From: Beijerinckia sp. 28-YEA-48
Lineage (GTDB): Bacteria; Pseudomonadota; Alphaproteobacteria; Rhizobiales; Beijerinckiaceae
Length of the DNA stretch: 64,000 nucleotides
Direction: 5' to 3'
Assembly: GCF_900104955.1 (NCBI RefSeq)
Contig: NZ_FNSI01000001.1
Location: 2,390,001 to 2,454,000, forward strand
The notes beneath the pieces were generated by a model. It was not told the DNA's origin. It did not search any database and worked only from the letters and a program-made list of their open reading frames with translations. The position numbers and the translations under genes were made by a program. This document shows positions 55,328-64,000 of the stretch, in pieces (positions within the stretch are counted from its first letter, which is position 1; each line of letters starts with the position of its first letter).

Positions 55328-56350
55328 CTACCCTCCCTTCGCGATGACGCGCTTGCGTTTCGGCAGCCATCGCTCGAACCAGCCGAGCATGCCGCGAGGC
55401 GCCAGCACGACGAAGGCGACGAGAATGACGCCGATCAGCAAAAGGCTTGCCTCGGACGAGATCGTCACCGAAGCGACCTGTTGCAGCGTGCCCAACGACA
55501 GACTGCCCAGCAGCGGCCCGAGCCAGCCCGCGGTGCCGCCAACCATAGGCATGGCGATGGCATTGACCGCATAGATCAGACTGAAGGTGGAATTCGGCTC
55601 GACATAACCGACGTAATAAGGAAACGGCGCGCCGGCCATGCCCATCAAGGCGCCGCTGATCGTCGTGCAGGCCAGTTTAAGACGCAGGGTCGGCACGCCG
55701 GACGCCTCGGCCGCCAGTTCATCGTCGCGGATGCTCGCCAGCCCATAACCGAAAGTCGAGCGCTCGATGCCGCGCGCGACAATGATGCTGATCACGGCGA
55801 GCAGCAGCATCAGGCCAAAGAGGTAATGGATGTAATCCATGCCGAAGAGGCTGGTCGTCTGGGGCCGCAGGATGGTGGCGCCGCGCGAGCCGCCGACATA
55901 ATCCCAATTGACCACCAAGGTTTGCAGCACCACCGCCAGCGCCAGAGTCGCGATGGCGAAGAACACGCCGCGCAGACGCAGGGTCAGATAGCCCATCAAC
56001 AGGCCGATGACGCCGGCCAAAATGCCCCCGATGAGGATCGCAACCGGAATGGGCAGTGGAAAGATCGCAGCGACGATCTGCGCCACGGCCGGCGAAAAAT
56101 TATTCTCGCTGTAATTCGGCAGCTTGTGCAGCGCCACGGCGGCGTAGGCGCCAACAGCAAAGAAAGCGCCCGTGCCGAAATTCACATAGCCGCAGTAGCC
56201 GCCGAGAATGTTCCAGGCCGTGGCGATAACCACATATTGCAGCACCACATAGCCGGCAAAGAACAGATATTCGTTGCCGAAGGCCAGGAAAGCGGCGAAC
56301 AGCGCAGCGGCGACGACAAGGGCGATCAAAGAGAAGACAGACATTCGCAT
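55328..56350 (-). CDS. livM: Branched-chain amino-acid-type ABC transporter permease (LivM)
   Basis: A 340-residue permease with about ten membrane helices and family blocks NILGGYCGYVNFGTGAFFAV, LTLRLRGVFFAIATLALAVV and FGYGLASIRDDELAAEASGV (the coupling segment). ATG 56350 lies one base after the livH stop; ATG 56344 is also possible. Confidence 0.93.
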   Translation of the reverse strand: MRMSVFSLIALVVAAALFAAFLAFGNEYLFFAGYVVLQYVVIATAWNILGGYCGYVNFGTGAFFAVGAYAAVALHKLPNYSENNFSPAVAQIVAAIFPLPIPVAILIGGILAGVIGLLMGYLTLRLRGVFFAIATLALAVVLQTLVVNWDYVGGSRGATILRPQTTSLFGMDYIHYLFGLMLLLAVISIIVARGIERSTFGYGLASIRDDELAAEASGVPTLRLKLACTTISGALMGMAGAPFPYYVGYVEPNSTFSLIYAVNAIAMPMVGGTAGWLGPLLGSLSLGTLQQVASVTISSEASLLLIGVILVAFVVLAPRGMLGWFERWLPKRKRVIAKGG

Positions 56351-56351
56351 G

Positions 56352-57221
56352 TCAGCGCCCCAACAGGCCACGGGGACGCAAGGTCAGCGTCGCGAGCAAA
56401 AAGGTGAAAGAGACCGCCGGCGCCCAGGCGGGGCCATAGTAGGACGACGTCAGGCTTTCGATGACGCCGAGCAGCAGGGCCGCGATCAGCGTGCCGGGCA
56501 GACTGCCCATGCCGCCGAGAACGCAGATGGCGAAGACACGGCCGATATATTCGCGGCCGATTGCCGGCTCCACCGGCTGGATCATGATGAGCAGCGCGCC
56601 GGCAAGCCCGGCGCTGGCCACCGAAAGCCCGAAGGCGAGCCGCTTGATCCGGCGCGGCCGGATGCTCAGCAGCGAAAGCGCCGAAGGGTCCTGCGAGACG
56701 GCGATGATGGCGCGGCCCTGGAACGTGGTCGACAGAAACACCTGCAGGCCGGCGAAAAGCAGCACCGCCACCAGGCTCGGCACCAGCAGGCGCATCGGCA
56801 GGTCGACAAAGCCAAGCCGCAGGGTCGAGTTGAGATAACCCGCCTCGACATAACGGAAGTCGACCCCGAAGCTCATGATCAGCACCACTTCGATGATGAA
56901 CATCAGCCCGAAGAAGAAGGCGAGACCGCTCAGGCCTTCCCGCCCGTGCTGCTCGAAGGCGTGGAAATAGATGTCGTAGAACAGGCAGCCCAGCAGGAAG
57001 AACGGGATCATCAACACAAGGCCGCTCAGCAGCGGATCGATGCCGGCGCCCTGGTTGAGAAGATAGGTGGCATAGGAGCCGGCGATGACGAAAGCCGGGT
57101 GCGCGATGTTGGCGATGTCGAGAAAACCGAAGGAGATGGAAATCCCGATCGTCACCGCTGCGTAAAAGCAGCCGATCAGCAGCCCCGCGATCAAGGCATT
57201 GCTCAGGAACTCGACGCTCAT
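56352..57221 (-). CDS. livH: Branched-chain amino-acid-type ABC transporter permease (LivH)
   Basis: A 289-residue permease with about eight helices. FGFLDIANIAHPAFVIAGSY near the N-terminus and the coupling region AIIAVSQDPSALSLLSIRP are typical. GGGGGAG lies upstream of the ATG at slightly long spacing. First gene of the minus-strand transporter operon, divergent from an FCD regulator. Confidence 0.93.
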   Translation of the reverse strand: MSVEFLSNALIAGLLIGCFYAAVTIGISISFGFLDIANIAHPAFVIAGSYATYLLNQGAGIDPLLSGLVLMIPFFLLGCLFYDIYFHAFEQHGREGLSGLAFFFGLMFIIEVVLIMSFGVDFRYVEAGYLNSTLRLGFVDLPMRLLVPSLVAVLLFAGLQVFLSTTFQGRAIIAVSQDPSALSLLSIRPRRIKRLAFGLSVASAGLAGALLIMIQPVEPAIGREYIGRVFAICVLGGMGSLPGTLIAALLLGVIESLTSSYYGPAWAPAVSFTFLLATLTLRPRGLLGR

Positions 57222-57305
57222 GTGCCGATTGTCTCCCCCCAGGTCGAAACATCTTGCCGGAACGTCGCGCAGTTTCGCGACGCCTTCCCTCCGGAATCGT
57301 TAAAC

Positions 57306-57332
57306 TTTGGAATTGATCTTTCAATTTCCAAA
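57306..57332. promoter_or_regulatory. Inverted repeat in the livH / GntR divergent promoter region
   Basis: TTTGGAATTGA (57306-57316), spacer TCTT, TCAATTTCCAAA (57321-57332) form an 11-12-bp inverted repeat with one extra base in the right arm. It lies midway in the 173-base divergent region, in AT-rich DNA that also carries TGAATT repeats. A likely binding site for the adjacent FCD regulator. Confidence 0.6.
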
Positions 57333-57394
57333 ATCTGAATTTATGATATTTGAATTCGAAGGGGCGTCAAGCACCGTTCGGTGGGGATAGAAAG

Positions 57395-58144
57395 ATGAAA
57401 CGCGCGCTGGGGACGGAGGCGATTGGAGACTATCGACGCCCGCCGCCGCGCACGGTCGCCGAACAAGCCTATTGGCTGATCCGCGACGACATTCAGTGGG
57501 GACGGCTGGCGCCAGGCTCGCCGCTGCGCTTCGACGAATTGCGCAAACGCTACGACATCGGCATCAGCCCTTTGCGCGAAGCGTTGACGCGATTGGCTGG
57601 CGAGCGCCTCGTTACATCTGTCGGGCAAAAAGGCTTCAAGGTCGCAACACTCACCAATGAAGATGTTCTCGACACCACCGCGACCCGGCTGGTGATTGAG
57701 CGGGAAGCGTTGCGGCGATCGATCGAAAAAGGCGACGTCCATTGGGAAATGTCGGTTGTCGCGGCCTTTCACGGTCTACTCCACCACTCCCTGCCCTCGC
57801 CTGACGACGACGGCGTGAGCTGGCAATATTTCCATCGCGAATTTCACATGGCGCTGATCTCGGCCTGCGGTTCGCGCTGGCAGTTGGAATTCGCAGGCCT
57901 GTTGTTCGACCAGGCCGAGCGCTACCGCATCGTGCGCGAACGCATCACACCCGACGATATGCTGGCCCGCGACATCAGGGCCGAACATCAGACGATTTTC
58001 GATGCGGTGATGGCGCGCGACGCCGACCGCGCGGTCAAAGCGCTGACCGAACATTATGAAAAAACGGCTCAGGCTGTGGACACTGCGCTCTCGCGCGGTT
58101 TCTGCTTCGCCGAGCAAGCAGGGAGCAGCCAGACGAAGAGCTGA
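57395..58144 (+). CDS. GntR-family transcriptional regulator, FCD type
   Basis: A 249-residue regulator with an N-terminal winged helix (AEQAYWLIRDDIQWGRLAPG, ISPLREALTRLAGERLV) and an FCD domain with the usual metal-site residues (FHREFHMALISACGSRW, EHQTIFDAVMARDADRA). ATG 57395 follows GGGGATAGAAAG; the frame extends to 57350. It is divergent from livHMGF and upstream of the binding-protein gene, so it probably controls this importer. It is a paralogue of the regulator at 25709 (shared LISACR/GSR and DRYR/ERYR segments). Confidence 0.9.
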   Translation: MKRALGTEAIGDYRRPPPRTVAEQAYWLIRDDIQWGRLAPGSPLRFDELRKRYDIGISPLREALTRLAGERLVTSVGQKGFKVATLTNEDVLDTTATRLVIEREALRRSIEKGDVHWEMSVVAAFHGLLHHSLPSPDDDGVSWQYFHREFHMALISACGSRWQLEFAGLLFDQAERYRIVRERITPDDMLARDIRAEHQTIFDAVMARDADRAVKALTEHYEKTAQAVDTALSRGFCFAEQAGSSQTKS

Positions 58145-58189
58145 ACAGATCAGTGCCCGACGAGGCACTGAACAGAGGAGGGAGAGGAC

Positions 58190-59467
58190 ATGATTTTGCG
58201 AGGCATTGCACGAGCCAACGCTCTTGCCCGGCGCACAGCCAGAGTGCTGTTCGCCGCGGTTGCGATCGCGGGCGCCGCGACCGCCGCCCTGGCTGCCGAT
58301 CCGATTAAGATCGGTTTCAGCATGGGTCTGACGGGCGCCAACGGCCCCAACGGCAAACAACTCCTCGTGGCGCTCGAAATCTGGCGCGACGACATCAATG
58401 CCAAGGGCGGCTTGCTCGGGCGCCCCGTCGAACTGGTCTACTACGATGACCAGACGTCGCCGACGAATGAGGCGCCGATCTACACCAAGCTGATCAACAT
58501 CGACAAAGTCGATCTCGTGCTTGGTCCTTACGGCACCAATATGATCGCCGCCGCTCTGCCCATTCTGGCGCAACGCAATCTGACCACCATCGGCATTCTC
58601 GGCACGGCCGCCAATCACGAGGTCCAATACAAGAATTACTTCTCGATGATTTCGCTGGGCGAGGATCCGATCCGCGAATTCTCGCGTGGCTTCTTCGAAG
58701 TGGCGATGGCGCAGAATCCCAAGCCGCAAACCGTAGCGATCGTCGGCGCCGATGCTGAATTTGGCAAGAACTCCACCGATGGCGCCCGCATCAATGCCAA
58801 GGCGGCTGGCCTGAAGATTGTCTATGACCAGCGCTATCCACCGACCACGGCCGATCTGACGCCGGTGGTGCGCGCCATCAAGGCGCTCAACCCCGACATC
58901 GTCTATGTGGCGTCCTATCCCACCGACACGGTGTTGTTCGTGCGCGCTGCCGCGGAAGCCGGCCTTTCGGCGAAAATGATGGGCGGCGCCATGATCGGTT
59001 TGTTGGCGACACCGCTGAAGATGCAGATGGGGCCGTTGATGAACGGCTACGTCAACAATGCCGAAATGTTCGTGCCGGCCCCGAGCTTCAATTTCCCGGG
59101 CGTCGATGCGGTACTGAAAGAATATCAGAAGCGGGCGAAGGGCCAGGGCATCGATCCGTTCGGCTATGGCTTCGTGCCCTATGGCTACGCCACCGGCCAG
59201 GTTCTGGCCCAAGCGGTTGAAGGCACCAAGTCGCTCGATCACGCCAAGATCGGCGACTATATGCGCACGCAGAACTTCTCGACGGTCGTCGGCGATATCC
59301 GCTTCGGCAAGAATGGCGAATGGGCCAAGCCGCGTTCGATCATGACGCAGTGGCGCAATCTCACCGCCAGTTCGCTCGATCAGCTCAACAACCTCAACAA
59401 CTGGGCGATCGTCTGGCCGCCGGAACATAAATCGGCGGATATTATCTATCCCTATCAGAAGCAATAG
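58190..59467 (+). CDS. LivK-like ABC transporter substrate-binding protein
   Basis: A 425-residue periplasmic protein. The signal peptide (VLFAAVAIAGAATAALAADP) is followed by PIKIGFSMGLTGANGPNGKQ and a two-lobe Leu/Ile/Val-binding fold (GLLGRPVELVYYDDQTSPTN, LVLGPYGTNMIAAA). GGAGGGAGAGGAC precedes the ATG. It supplies LivHMGF encoded across the regulator. The large size and lineage suggest aromatic acids, amides or amino acids as ligands rather than leucine specifically; this is inference. Confidence 0.92.
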   Translation: MILRGIARANALARRTARVLFAAVAIAGAATAALAADPIKIGFSMGLTGANGPNGKQLLVALEIWRDDINAKGGLLGRPVELVYYDDQTSPTNEAPIYTKLINIDKVDLVLGPYGTNMIAAALPILAQRNLTTIGILGTAANHEVQYKNYFSMISLGEDPIREFSRGFFEVAMAQNPKPQTVAIVGADAEFGKNSTDGARINAKAAGLKIVYDQRYPPTTADLTPVVRAIKALNPDIVYVASYPTDTVLFVRAAAEAGLSAKMMGGAMIGLLATPLKMQMGPLMNGYVNNAEMFVPAPSFNFPGVDAVLKEYQKRAKGQGIDPFGYGFVPYGYATGQVLAQAVEGTKSLDHAKIGDYMRTQNFSTVVGDIRFGKNGEWAKPRSIMTQWRNLTASSLDQLNNLNNWAIVWPPEHKSADIIYPYQKQ

Positions 59468-59534
59468 CGATCGAGCGGTGCGGGCAAGTCCCGCACCGCC
59501 TGTCCCAAAATGCCTTACGAGCGAGCCTTCCGAT

Positions 59535-60596
59535 ATGACACACACGATCACATTGCAGCCCAGCGGCCATAGTTTTGAGGTTGAGCCAGGTGAATCGATC
59601 CTGCGCGCCGGCCAGGCGGCGGGCTATGCCATTCCCTTCAGCTGTCGTCAGGGCGTGTGCAGCACCTGCCGCGGCAAGATCGTCGAGGGGCAAGTCGATC
59701 TCGGCGAGGTGCATCCTGCCTATCTCAGCGAAGCCGACCGCGCCGCCGGCTTCGCGCATCTGTGCCAAGCCAGCGCCCTTTCCGACGTCACCATCGAAAT
59801 TCGCGAACTCGAAGGCCTTGCCGGCGTCAAGGTGCGCAAGGTGCCCTGCCGGGTCTCGAAGGTCGAGCAAGCGGCCTCCGACGTCACCATCCTGCATCTG
59901 CGCCTGCCGATGAATGAGAATATGATGTTCGTTGCCGGCCAGCATATCGAACTCATCCTGCCGGGCGACGTGCGGCGCTGTTATTCGATCGCCAGCAAGC
60001 CCAGCGTCGACGGCGTCACCGCCCTCGAACTGCACATCCGCCGCATGCCAGGCGGCTTGTTCACCGATGGCCTGCTGCCCAAACTGAAGGAGCGCGAACT
60101 GATGCGCTTCGAGGGACCGCTCGGCACTTTCTCGCTGCGCGAGAATTCGACGAAAGCCATCGTCTTCGTCGCCAGCGGCACTGGGTTTTCCGCCATCAAG
60201 GCGATGGCCGAACACGCCTTCGCGCGCGGCATCCACACCAAGCGGCCCATCCATCTCTATTGGGGAGGCCGCATCCGGCAGGATATCTATCACGCCGCTC
60301 TGGCGGAAAGCTGGGCGAAGGAATTTCCCGGTTTCCACTTTGTCCCCGTACTCTCGGAAGCGACACCCGCCTGCGCCTGGAGCGGCCGCACCGGTTTCGT
60401 CCACAATGCTGTCATGGAAGACTTTCCCACCATGAAGGAGATCGAGGTCTATGCTTGTGGCGCACCGATGATGGTGGAGGCGGCGCGGCGGGATTTCATT
60501 CAAGACTGCGGATTGGCGGAAGACAGTTTCTTCGCCGATGCCTTTCTGAGTCAGGCTGATCTCAGCAATCCGGAAGCGACAGCCGCAGCGAGCTGA
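59535..60596 (+). CDS. Ferredoxin/FAD/NAD(P)H oxidoreductase (oxygenase-reductase type)
   Basis: A 353-residue electron-transfer protein. An N-terminal plant-type [2Fe-2S] ferredoxin has CRQGVCSTC plus a later Cys in HLCQAS. It is followed by an FAD domain (RCYSIASKPS) and an NAD(P)H domain (FVASGTGFSAIKAMAEHA, YACGAPMMVEAA). This is the reductase type that serves ring-hydroxylating or phenol-type oxygenases and AscD-like deoxysugar enzymes. No oxygenase component is in the window. ATG 59535 was chosen to start the ferredoxin domain; ribosome site weak. Confidence 0.88.
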   Translation: MTHTITLQPSGHSFEVEPGESILRAGQAAGYAIPFSCRQGVCSTCRGKIVEGQVDLGEVHPAYLSEADRAAGFAHLCQASALSDVTIEIRELEGLAGVKVRKVPCRVSKVEQAASDVTILHLRLPMNENMMFVAGQHIELILPGDVRRCYSIASKPSVDGVTALELHIRRMPGGLFTDGLLPKLKERELMRFEGPLGTFSLRENSTKAIVFVASGTGFSAIKAMAEHAFARGIHTKRPIHLYWGGRIRQDIYHAALAESWAKEFPGFHFVPVLSEATPACAWSGRTGFVHNAVMEDFPTMKEIEVYACGAPMMVEAARRDFIQDCGLAEDSFFADAFLSQADLSNPEATAAAS

Positions 60597-60646
60597 ACGC
60601 GTTTTGCATCAAGGCCAGGGTCTGGCAACGTCAGCCCTGTTCCGGC

Positions 60647-60868
60647 CTATTTCATTGTCGTGACTTTATAGACCGCCCCCTTCTGATCGTAGGTGGTCCA
60701 CTCACCGATCTGCGCGCCGTTCTCAAAATGGCCGGATCGCAATTTTGTTCCATCCTTTCGGAACCATTCCCAATAGCCAGTCGGAACATCGTCAATCGTC
60801 TGGCCTCGCGCCCAGAGACTGCCATCCTTGTGATGTTTCTCGAAAGGCACGCTTTGTCGTTTCGCCAT
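60647..60868 (-). CDS. Small YwqK/MORN-like repeat protein
   Basis: A 73-residue protein of Gly-Trp repeat units (DGSLWARGQTIDDVPTGYWE, then FRKDGTKLRSGHFENGAQIG and EWTTYDQKG). This pattern matches YwqK-type antitoxin-like or MORN-related repeats. GGAAAGAAGC precedes ATG 60868. No partner toxin gene is adjacent, so a toxin-antitoxin role is not supported here. Function unknown. Confidence 0.72.
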   Translation of the reverse strand: MAKRQSVPFEKHHKDGSLWARGQTIDDVPTGYWEWFRKDGTKLRSGHFENGAQIGEWTTYDQKGAVYKVTTMK

Positions 60869-61099
60869 GCTTCTTTCCGTCTGTTCGCCGCGATGATGAA
60901 ACGCAAGCGTAACCGAGACGAAAATTTCAGTCGATATGCCCCTCAATCTAATGAAAATGCGACTGAATATCGCCGAGGGTCATAGTTGCGACGCGATTGA
61001 ACCAGTACATTGCGGGTATATTGGCAGGTATCTTGGCGGACACATTCTCGGATATCGTGCTCGGATATCTTGCCTGAACCTCTTGTCATGGAGTCATCG

Positions 61100-62095
61100 A
61101 TGCAAATTGGCGTGGTCGGTCTGGGGCGTATGGGCCTCAATATCACGCGCCGGCTGATGAAAGCCGGTCACCAATGCCTTGCCTTCGATGTGAATGCCGA
61201 GGCGGTGACGACAGCTCGCGGCGATGGCGCCACCGGTGCGTCGTCGCTCGCCGAACTGGTCAAGTCCTTCGATCAGTCGCCACGCATCATCTGGCTCATG
61301 CTGCCAGCCGGCCGCATCACCGATGCCGCCATCGCAACGCTGGCCGAGCTGCTCGCGCCTGGCGATATCATCGTCGACGGCGGCAATACGCATTTCAAGG
61401 ACGATATCCGCCGCGCCGGCGAACTGGCAAGCAAACGCATCCACTATATCGATTGCGGCACGTCGGGTGGCATCTGGGGCGCGGAGCGCGGCTATTGCCT
61501 GATGATCGGCGGCCCTGTCGAAGCCGTCACGCATATGGACCCGATCTTCAGCGCGCTGGCGCCTGGCCCCGGCGATGTCGCGCGGACACGCGGCCGCGCT
61601 GGAGAGCCGAGCCAGGCTGAGCGCGGCTATATCCATGCCGGACCGACCGGTGCTGGCCACTTCGTCAAGATGATTCACAACGGCATCGAATATGGCTTGA
61701 TGCAAGCCTATGCTGAAGGATTCGACATCATGCGCGGCCGAGCTGCGGCGCACCTGCCGGAGGGCCAGCGTTACGATCTCAACCTTCCCGAAATCGCCGA
61801 AGTGTGGCGGCGCGGCAGCGTCATCTCTTCTTGGCTGCTTGACCTCAGCGCCTCGGCCCTGCTCACCGATCCGGACCTGAAACGTTTCAGTGGCGAGGTC
61901 GAGGATTCCGGCGAAGGACGCTGGACGATCGAGACGGCCATCGAACAGGCGACACCTGCGAACGTTCTCTCCGCTTCGCTCTTCGCGCGCTTCCGCTCGC
62001 GGCAGAAATCCTATGCGGACAAACTGCTCTCCGCCATGCGGTTCGGCTTTGGCGGTCATGTGGAAACGAAACCGACCGACGGAAAGGAGGGCTGA
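61100..62095 (+). CDS. gnd: 6-phosphogluconate dehydrogenase, decarboxylating, short form
   Basis: A 331-residue enzyme. The Rossmann motif GLGRMG is at residues 7-12, with [13 protein letters not shown], the signature [17 protein letters not shown] containing the catalytic Lys, and a short all-helical C-terminus. This is the ~300-330-residue, usually NAD-preferring type, rather than the ~470-residue form. It oxidises 6-phosphogluconate to ribulose 5-phosphate and CO2. ATG 61100 has GGAGTCATCG upstream; zwf follows after four bases. Confidence 0.93.
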   Translation: MQIGVVGLGRMGLNITRRLMKAGHQCLAFDVNAEAVTTARGDGATGASSLAELVKSFDQSPRIIWLMLPAGRITDAAIATLAELLAPGDIIVDGGNTHFKDDIRRAGELASKRIHYIDCGTSGGIWGAERGYCLMIGGPVEAVTHMDPIFSALAPGPGDVARTRGRAGEPSQAERGYIHAGPTGAGHFVKMIHNGIEYGLMQAYAEGFDIMRGRAAAHLPEGQRYDLNLPEIAEVWRRGSVISSWLLDLSASALLTDPDLKRFSGEVEDSGEGRWTIETAIEQATPANVLSASLFARFRSRQKSYADKLLSAMRFGFGGHVETKPTDGKEG

Positions 62096-62099
62096 AGGC

Positions 62100-63698
62100 A
62101 TGAACATATCGCAGCAGCCCATCCAGATACTCGAATCCCCGCCCCGCCGCCGTCCTGTTCAACCCGCTCCCTGCACCATGGTCATTTTCGGGGCGCGGGG
62201 CGATCTGACTCACCGCCTTGTCGTTCCAGCCCTCTACAATCTGTTGCGGGCGAAGATGCTGCCCGAAGATTTCCGTCTGATCGGCATCGATCATGGTGAA
62301 AACACCACGGAAGGCTGGCGCGGCTCTTTGTTCGAAAAGATCACGAGCATGGCCAACGACAAGGCCGCCGATTTCGAGGCGCACAAGGTCAATGAAGCAG
62401 CCTGGACCTTTCTCAGCGAGCGCATGTCCTATCTGCGCGGCGATTTCAACGATCCGGCGCTCTATAAGCAATTGAGCTCGCTGCTACAGACCTGCGAGAA
62501 CGATGGCCGCACCCAGGGCAATGCGATTTTCTACCTGGCCGTCGCCGACCGTTTCTTCGGCCCCATCATCGATAATCTCGGCGCGGTGGGCCTGGTCAAA
62601 CAGGCGCGGACCGAGGAAGGCGCACCGAAATGCTGGCGGCGCGTGGTGATCGAGAAGCCATTCGGCCATGATCTCAAGTCAGCTCGCGACCTCAACGAGC
62701 GCATCCTGACATCGCTCGAAGAAGATCAGATCTTCCGCATCGATCATTTTCTCGGCAAAGACACGGTGCAGGCCATTACCGCCTTCCGCTTCGCCAATGG
62801 CCTGTTCGAGCCTATCTGGAATCGCGACCGGATCGACCATGTCCAAATCACCGTAGCGGAGACGATCGGCGTCGAAGGGCGTGGCCGTTTCTACGAACAG
62901 ACCGGCGCCTTGCGCGACATGGTGCCCAATCACGTCTTCTCGCTGCTCTCCATGGTGGCGATGGAGGCCCCAACCGGCTTTGACGCCACGTCGATCCGCA
63001 ACAAGAAAGCCGACGTGTTCGCCGCCATGCCGCCCCTCGATCCGGCTTGCGCCGTGCGCGGCCAATATGGCGTTGGCACCGTGCTCGGCAAAGACGTTGC
63101 CGCCTATCGCAACGAACCGAACGTCGATCCGGCATCGGATATCGAGACCTACGTTGCCGTGAAACTCGAGATCGACAATTGGCGCTGGGCCGGCGTGCCG
63201 TTCTATTGCCGCACGGGCAAACATCTCTCCCGTCGCAACACCGAAATCGCCATCCAGTTCAAACAGGCGCCCTATCTCGCCTTCCAGGACACGCCGGTGG
63301 ACGCGCTGCGGCCCAATTGGCTGGTGCTATCGATCGCGCCGGAAGAAGGCATCTCGCTGCAATTCGAGGTCAAGCGTCCCGGGCCCGTGGTCGATCTGTC
63401 GGCTGTGCGGATGGAGTTCAGATATGCCGACTGGTTCGCAAAGGAACCCTATGTCGGCTACGAGACCCTGATCTATGATGTGATGATTGGCGACCCGACC
63501 TTGTTCATGCGCGCCGACATGGTCGAACATGCTTGGCGGATCGTGCAGCCGGTGATCGACGCCTGGGAGAAGGCCCCACACGATTTTCCCAATTACGATT
63601 CGGGCAGCGACGGCCCGGCGGCGGCGGACGAATTGATCGCCCGGAGCGACGGACGCAAATGGCGCCCCGTCGAGCCGCTGAAATCGCCCAAGAGCTAG
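62100..63698 (+). CDS. zwf: Glucose-6-phosphate 1-dehydrogenase
   Basis: A 532-residue enzyme. The NADP-binding motif reads GARGDLTHR (GASGDLTxR in most relatives), and the active-site motif is RIDHFLGKDTVQ with the catalytic His and Lys. It makes 6-phosphogluconolactone for the pentose-phosphate or Entner-Doudoroff route. GGAGGGCTGAAGGC precedes the ATG. No 6-phosphogluconolactonase (pgl) gene lies between it and the neighbours; gluconokinase follows after 12 bases. Confidence 0.95.
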   Translation: MNISQQPIQILESPPRRRPVQPAPCTMVIFGARGDLTHRLVVPALYNLLRAKMLPEDFRLIGIDHGENTTEGWRGSLFEKITSMANDKAADFEAHKVNEAAWTFLSERMSYLRGDFNDPALYKQLSSLLQTCENDGRTQGNAIFYLAVADRFFGPIIDNLGAVGLVKQARTEEGAPKCWRRVVIEKPFGHDLKSARDLNERILTSLEEDQIFRIDHFLGKDTVQAITAFRFANGLFEPIWNRDRIDHVQITVAETIGVEGRGRFYEQTGALRDMVPNHVFSLLSMVAMEAPTGFDATSIRNKKADVFAAMPPLDPACAVRGQYGVGTVLGKDVAAYRNEPNVDPASDIETYVAVKLEIDNWRWAGVPFYCRTGKHLSRRNTEIAIQFKQAPYLAFQDTPVDALRPNWLVLSIAPEEGISLQFEVKRPGPVVDLSAVRMEFRYADWFAKEPYVGYETLIYDVMIGDPTLFMRADMVEHAWRIVQPVIDAWEKAPHDFPNYDSGSDGPAAADELIARSDGRKWRPVEPLKSPKS

Positions 63699-63710
63699 AG
63701 TAAGAGCTAG

Positions 63711-64000
63711 ATGCCAACATCATCACAAGCACCGGCCATCATCGTCGTGATGGGCGTGTCAGGCGTCGGCAAGACGACCATTGGCCAGCTGCTCGCCCAG
63801 CGGCTGCACCGCCCGTTTGAAGACGCCGATGCTCTGCACACGCCCGCCAATATCGACAAGATGCGGCGCGGCACGCCGCTCACTGACGACGACCGGCGCG
63901 CCTGGCTCGGGCTCGTTGCGCAGAAGATCGAGGCCTGGCAGCGCGACGGACGCGGCGGTGTCATCGCCTGTTCCGCCTTGAAGCACACCTATCGCGAACT
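63711..64000 (+). CDS. gntK: Gluconokinase, N-terminal part (runs off the window)
   Basis: The first ~96 residues of a small P-loop kinase. Walker A is MGVSGVGKTTIG, followed by FEDADALHTPANIDKMRRGT and VIACSALKHTYREL, all typical of GntK. It phosphorylates gluconate to 6-phosphogluconate, joining the gnd-zwf group. The end lies beyond 64000. Confidence 0.92.
   Translation, partial: MPTSSQAPAIIVVMGVSGVGKTTIGQLLAQRLHRPFEDADALHTPANIDKMRRGTPLTDDDRRAWLGLVAQKIEAWQRDGRGGVIACSALKHTYRE

Noticed and set aside
57776..59551. A 591-codon open frame on the minus strand opposite the FCD regulator and LivK-like gene
   Set aside because: Its composition is that of a complementary-strand shadow, and both sense genes have clear motifs and ribosome sites.
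60647..60868. YwqK-like gene as half of a toxin-antitoxin pair
   Set aside because: No toxin-like gene lies next to it; the flanking genes are a reductase and gnd.

Overview
The window looks like chromosome from an alphaproteobacterium of the order Hyphomicrobiales (Rhizobiales). The evidence is high GC with alphaproteobacterial codon use, a 14-gene nuo operon of the short mitochondrial-like type, the order nuoN-birA-rnj-mce-DUF1467, several TRAP/TctC/Liv solute-binding proteins, FCD-type GntR regulators, and REP-like intergenic palindromes. No species can be named from sequence alone.

Layout. (1) 1-5718, plus strand: the tail of an alpha/beta hydrolase, a RidA protein, HyuA, a HyuB fused to an acetone-carboxylase-gamma-like zinc domain, and a dienelactone hydrolase, closed by a strong terminator. 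(2) 5773-6074: two inverted copies of a palindromic repeat. (3) 6075-14019: a TRAP importer (dctM, dctQ, dctP), a HutC-type GntR regulator, a LigA/LigB-like class III extradiol dioxygenase, then hydratase, acetaldehyde dehydrogenase and aldolase (mhpD/F/E-like). Together these would import an aromatic acid and cleave it to pyruvate and acetyl-CoA. (4) 14248-19002: a RutA-like flavin monooxygenase, an orphan TctC binding protein, a lipoprotein, a DoxX-like protein, a MarR-like regulator and a small secreted protein. (5) 19081-25274: a TonB-like protein, a TpsB transporter and a large TpsA exoprotein, i.e. a two-partner secretion locus. (6) 25709-32103: an FCD GntR regulator convergent with a second meta-cleavage operon (hpaH, hpaI, two TctC proteins, a VOC dioxygenase, an alpha/beta hydrolase).

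(7) tRNA-Lys(TTT) at 32624-32699 marks the edge between this accessory catabolic region and conserved core genes: DUF1467, a membrane cNMP-binding protein, mce, rnj, birA and nuoN-nuoA (32866-51558, minus strand). (8) 51735-60596: paired small chromate-type transporters, an SsuA-like binding protein, a complete branched-chain-type ABC importer (livF, G, M, H and a livK-like protein across a divergent promoter with an FCD GntR regulator) and a ferredoxin-reductase. (9) 60647-64000: a small YwqK-type protein, then a sugar-acid/oxidative pentose phosphate group: gnd, zwf and the start of gluconokinase.

The least explained items are the HyuB-gamma fusion cluster, the TonB-linked two-partner secretion locus, two ring-cleavage operons with unusual hydrolase choices, and three TctC binding proteins with no TctAB. 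Most functions are family-level inferences; substrates are not determinable here.
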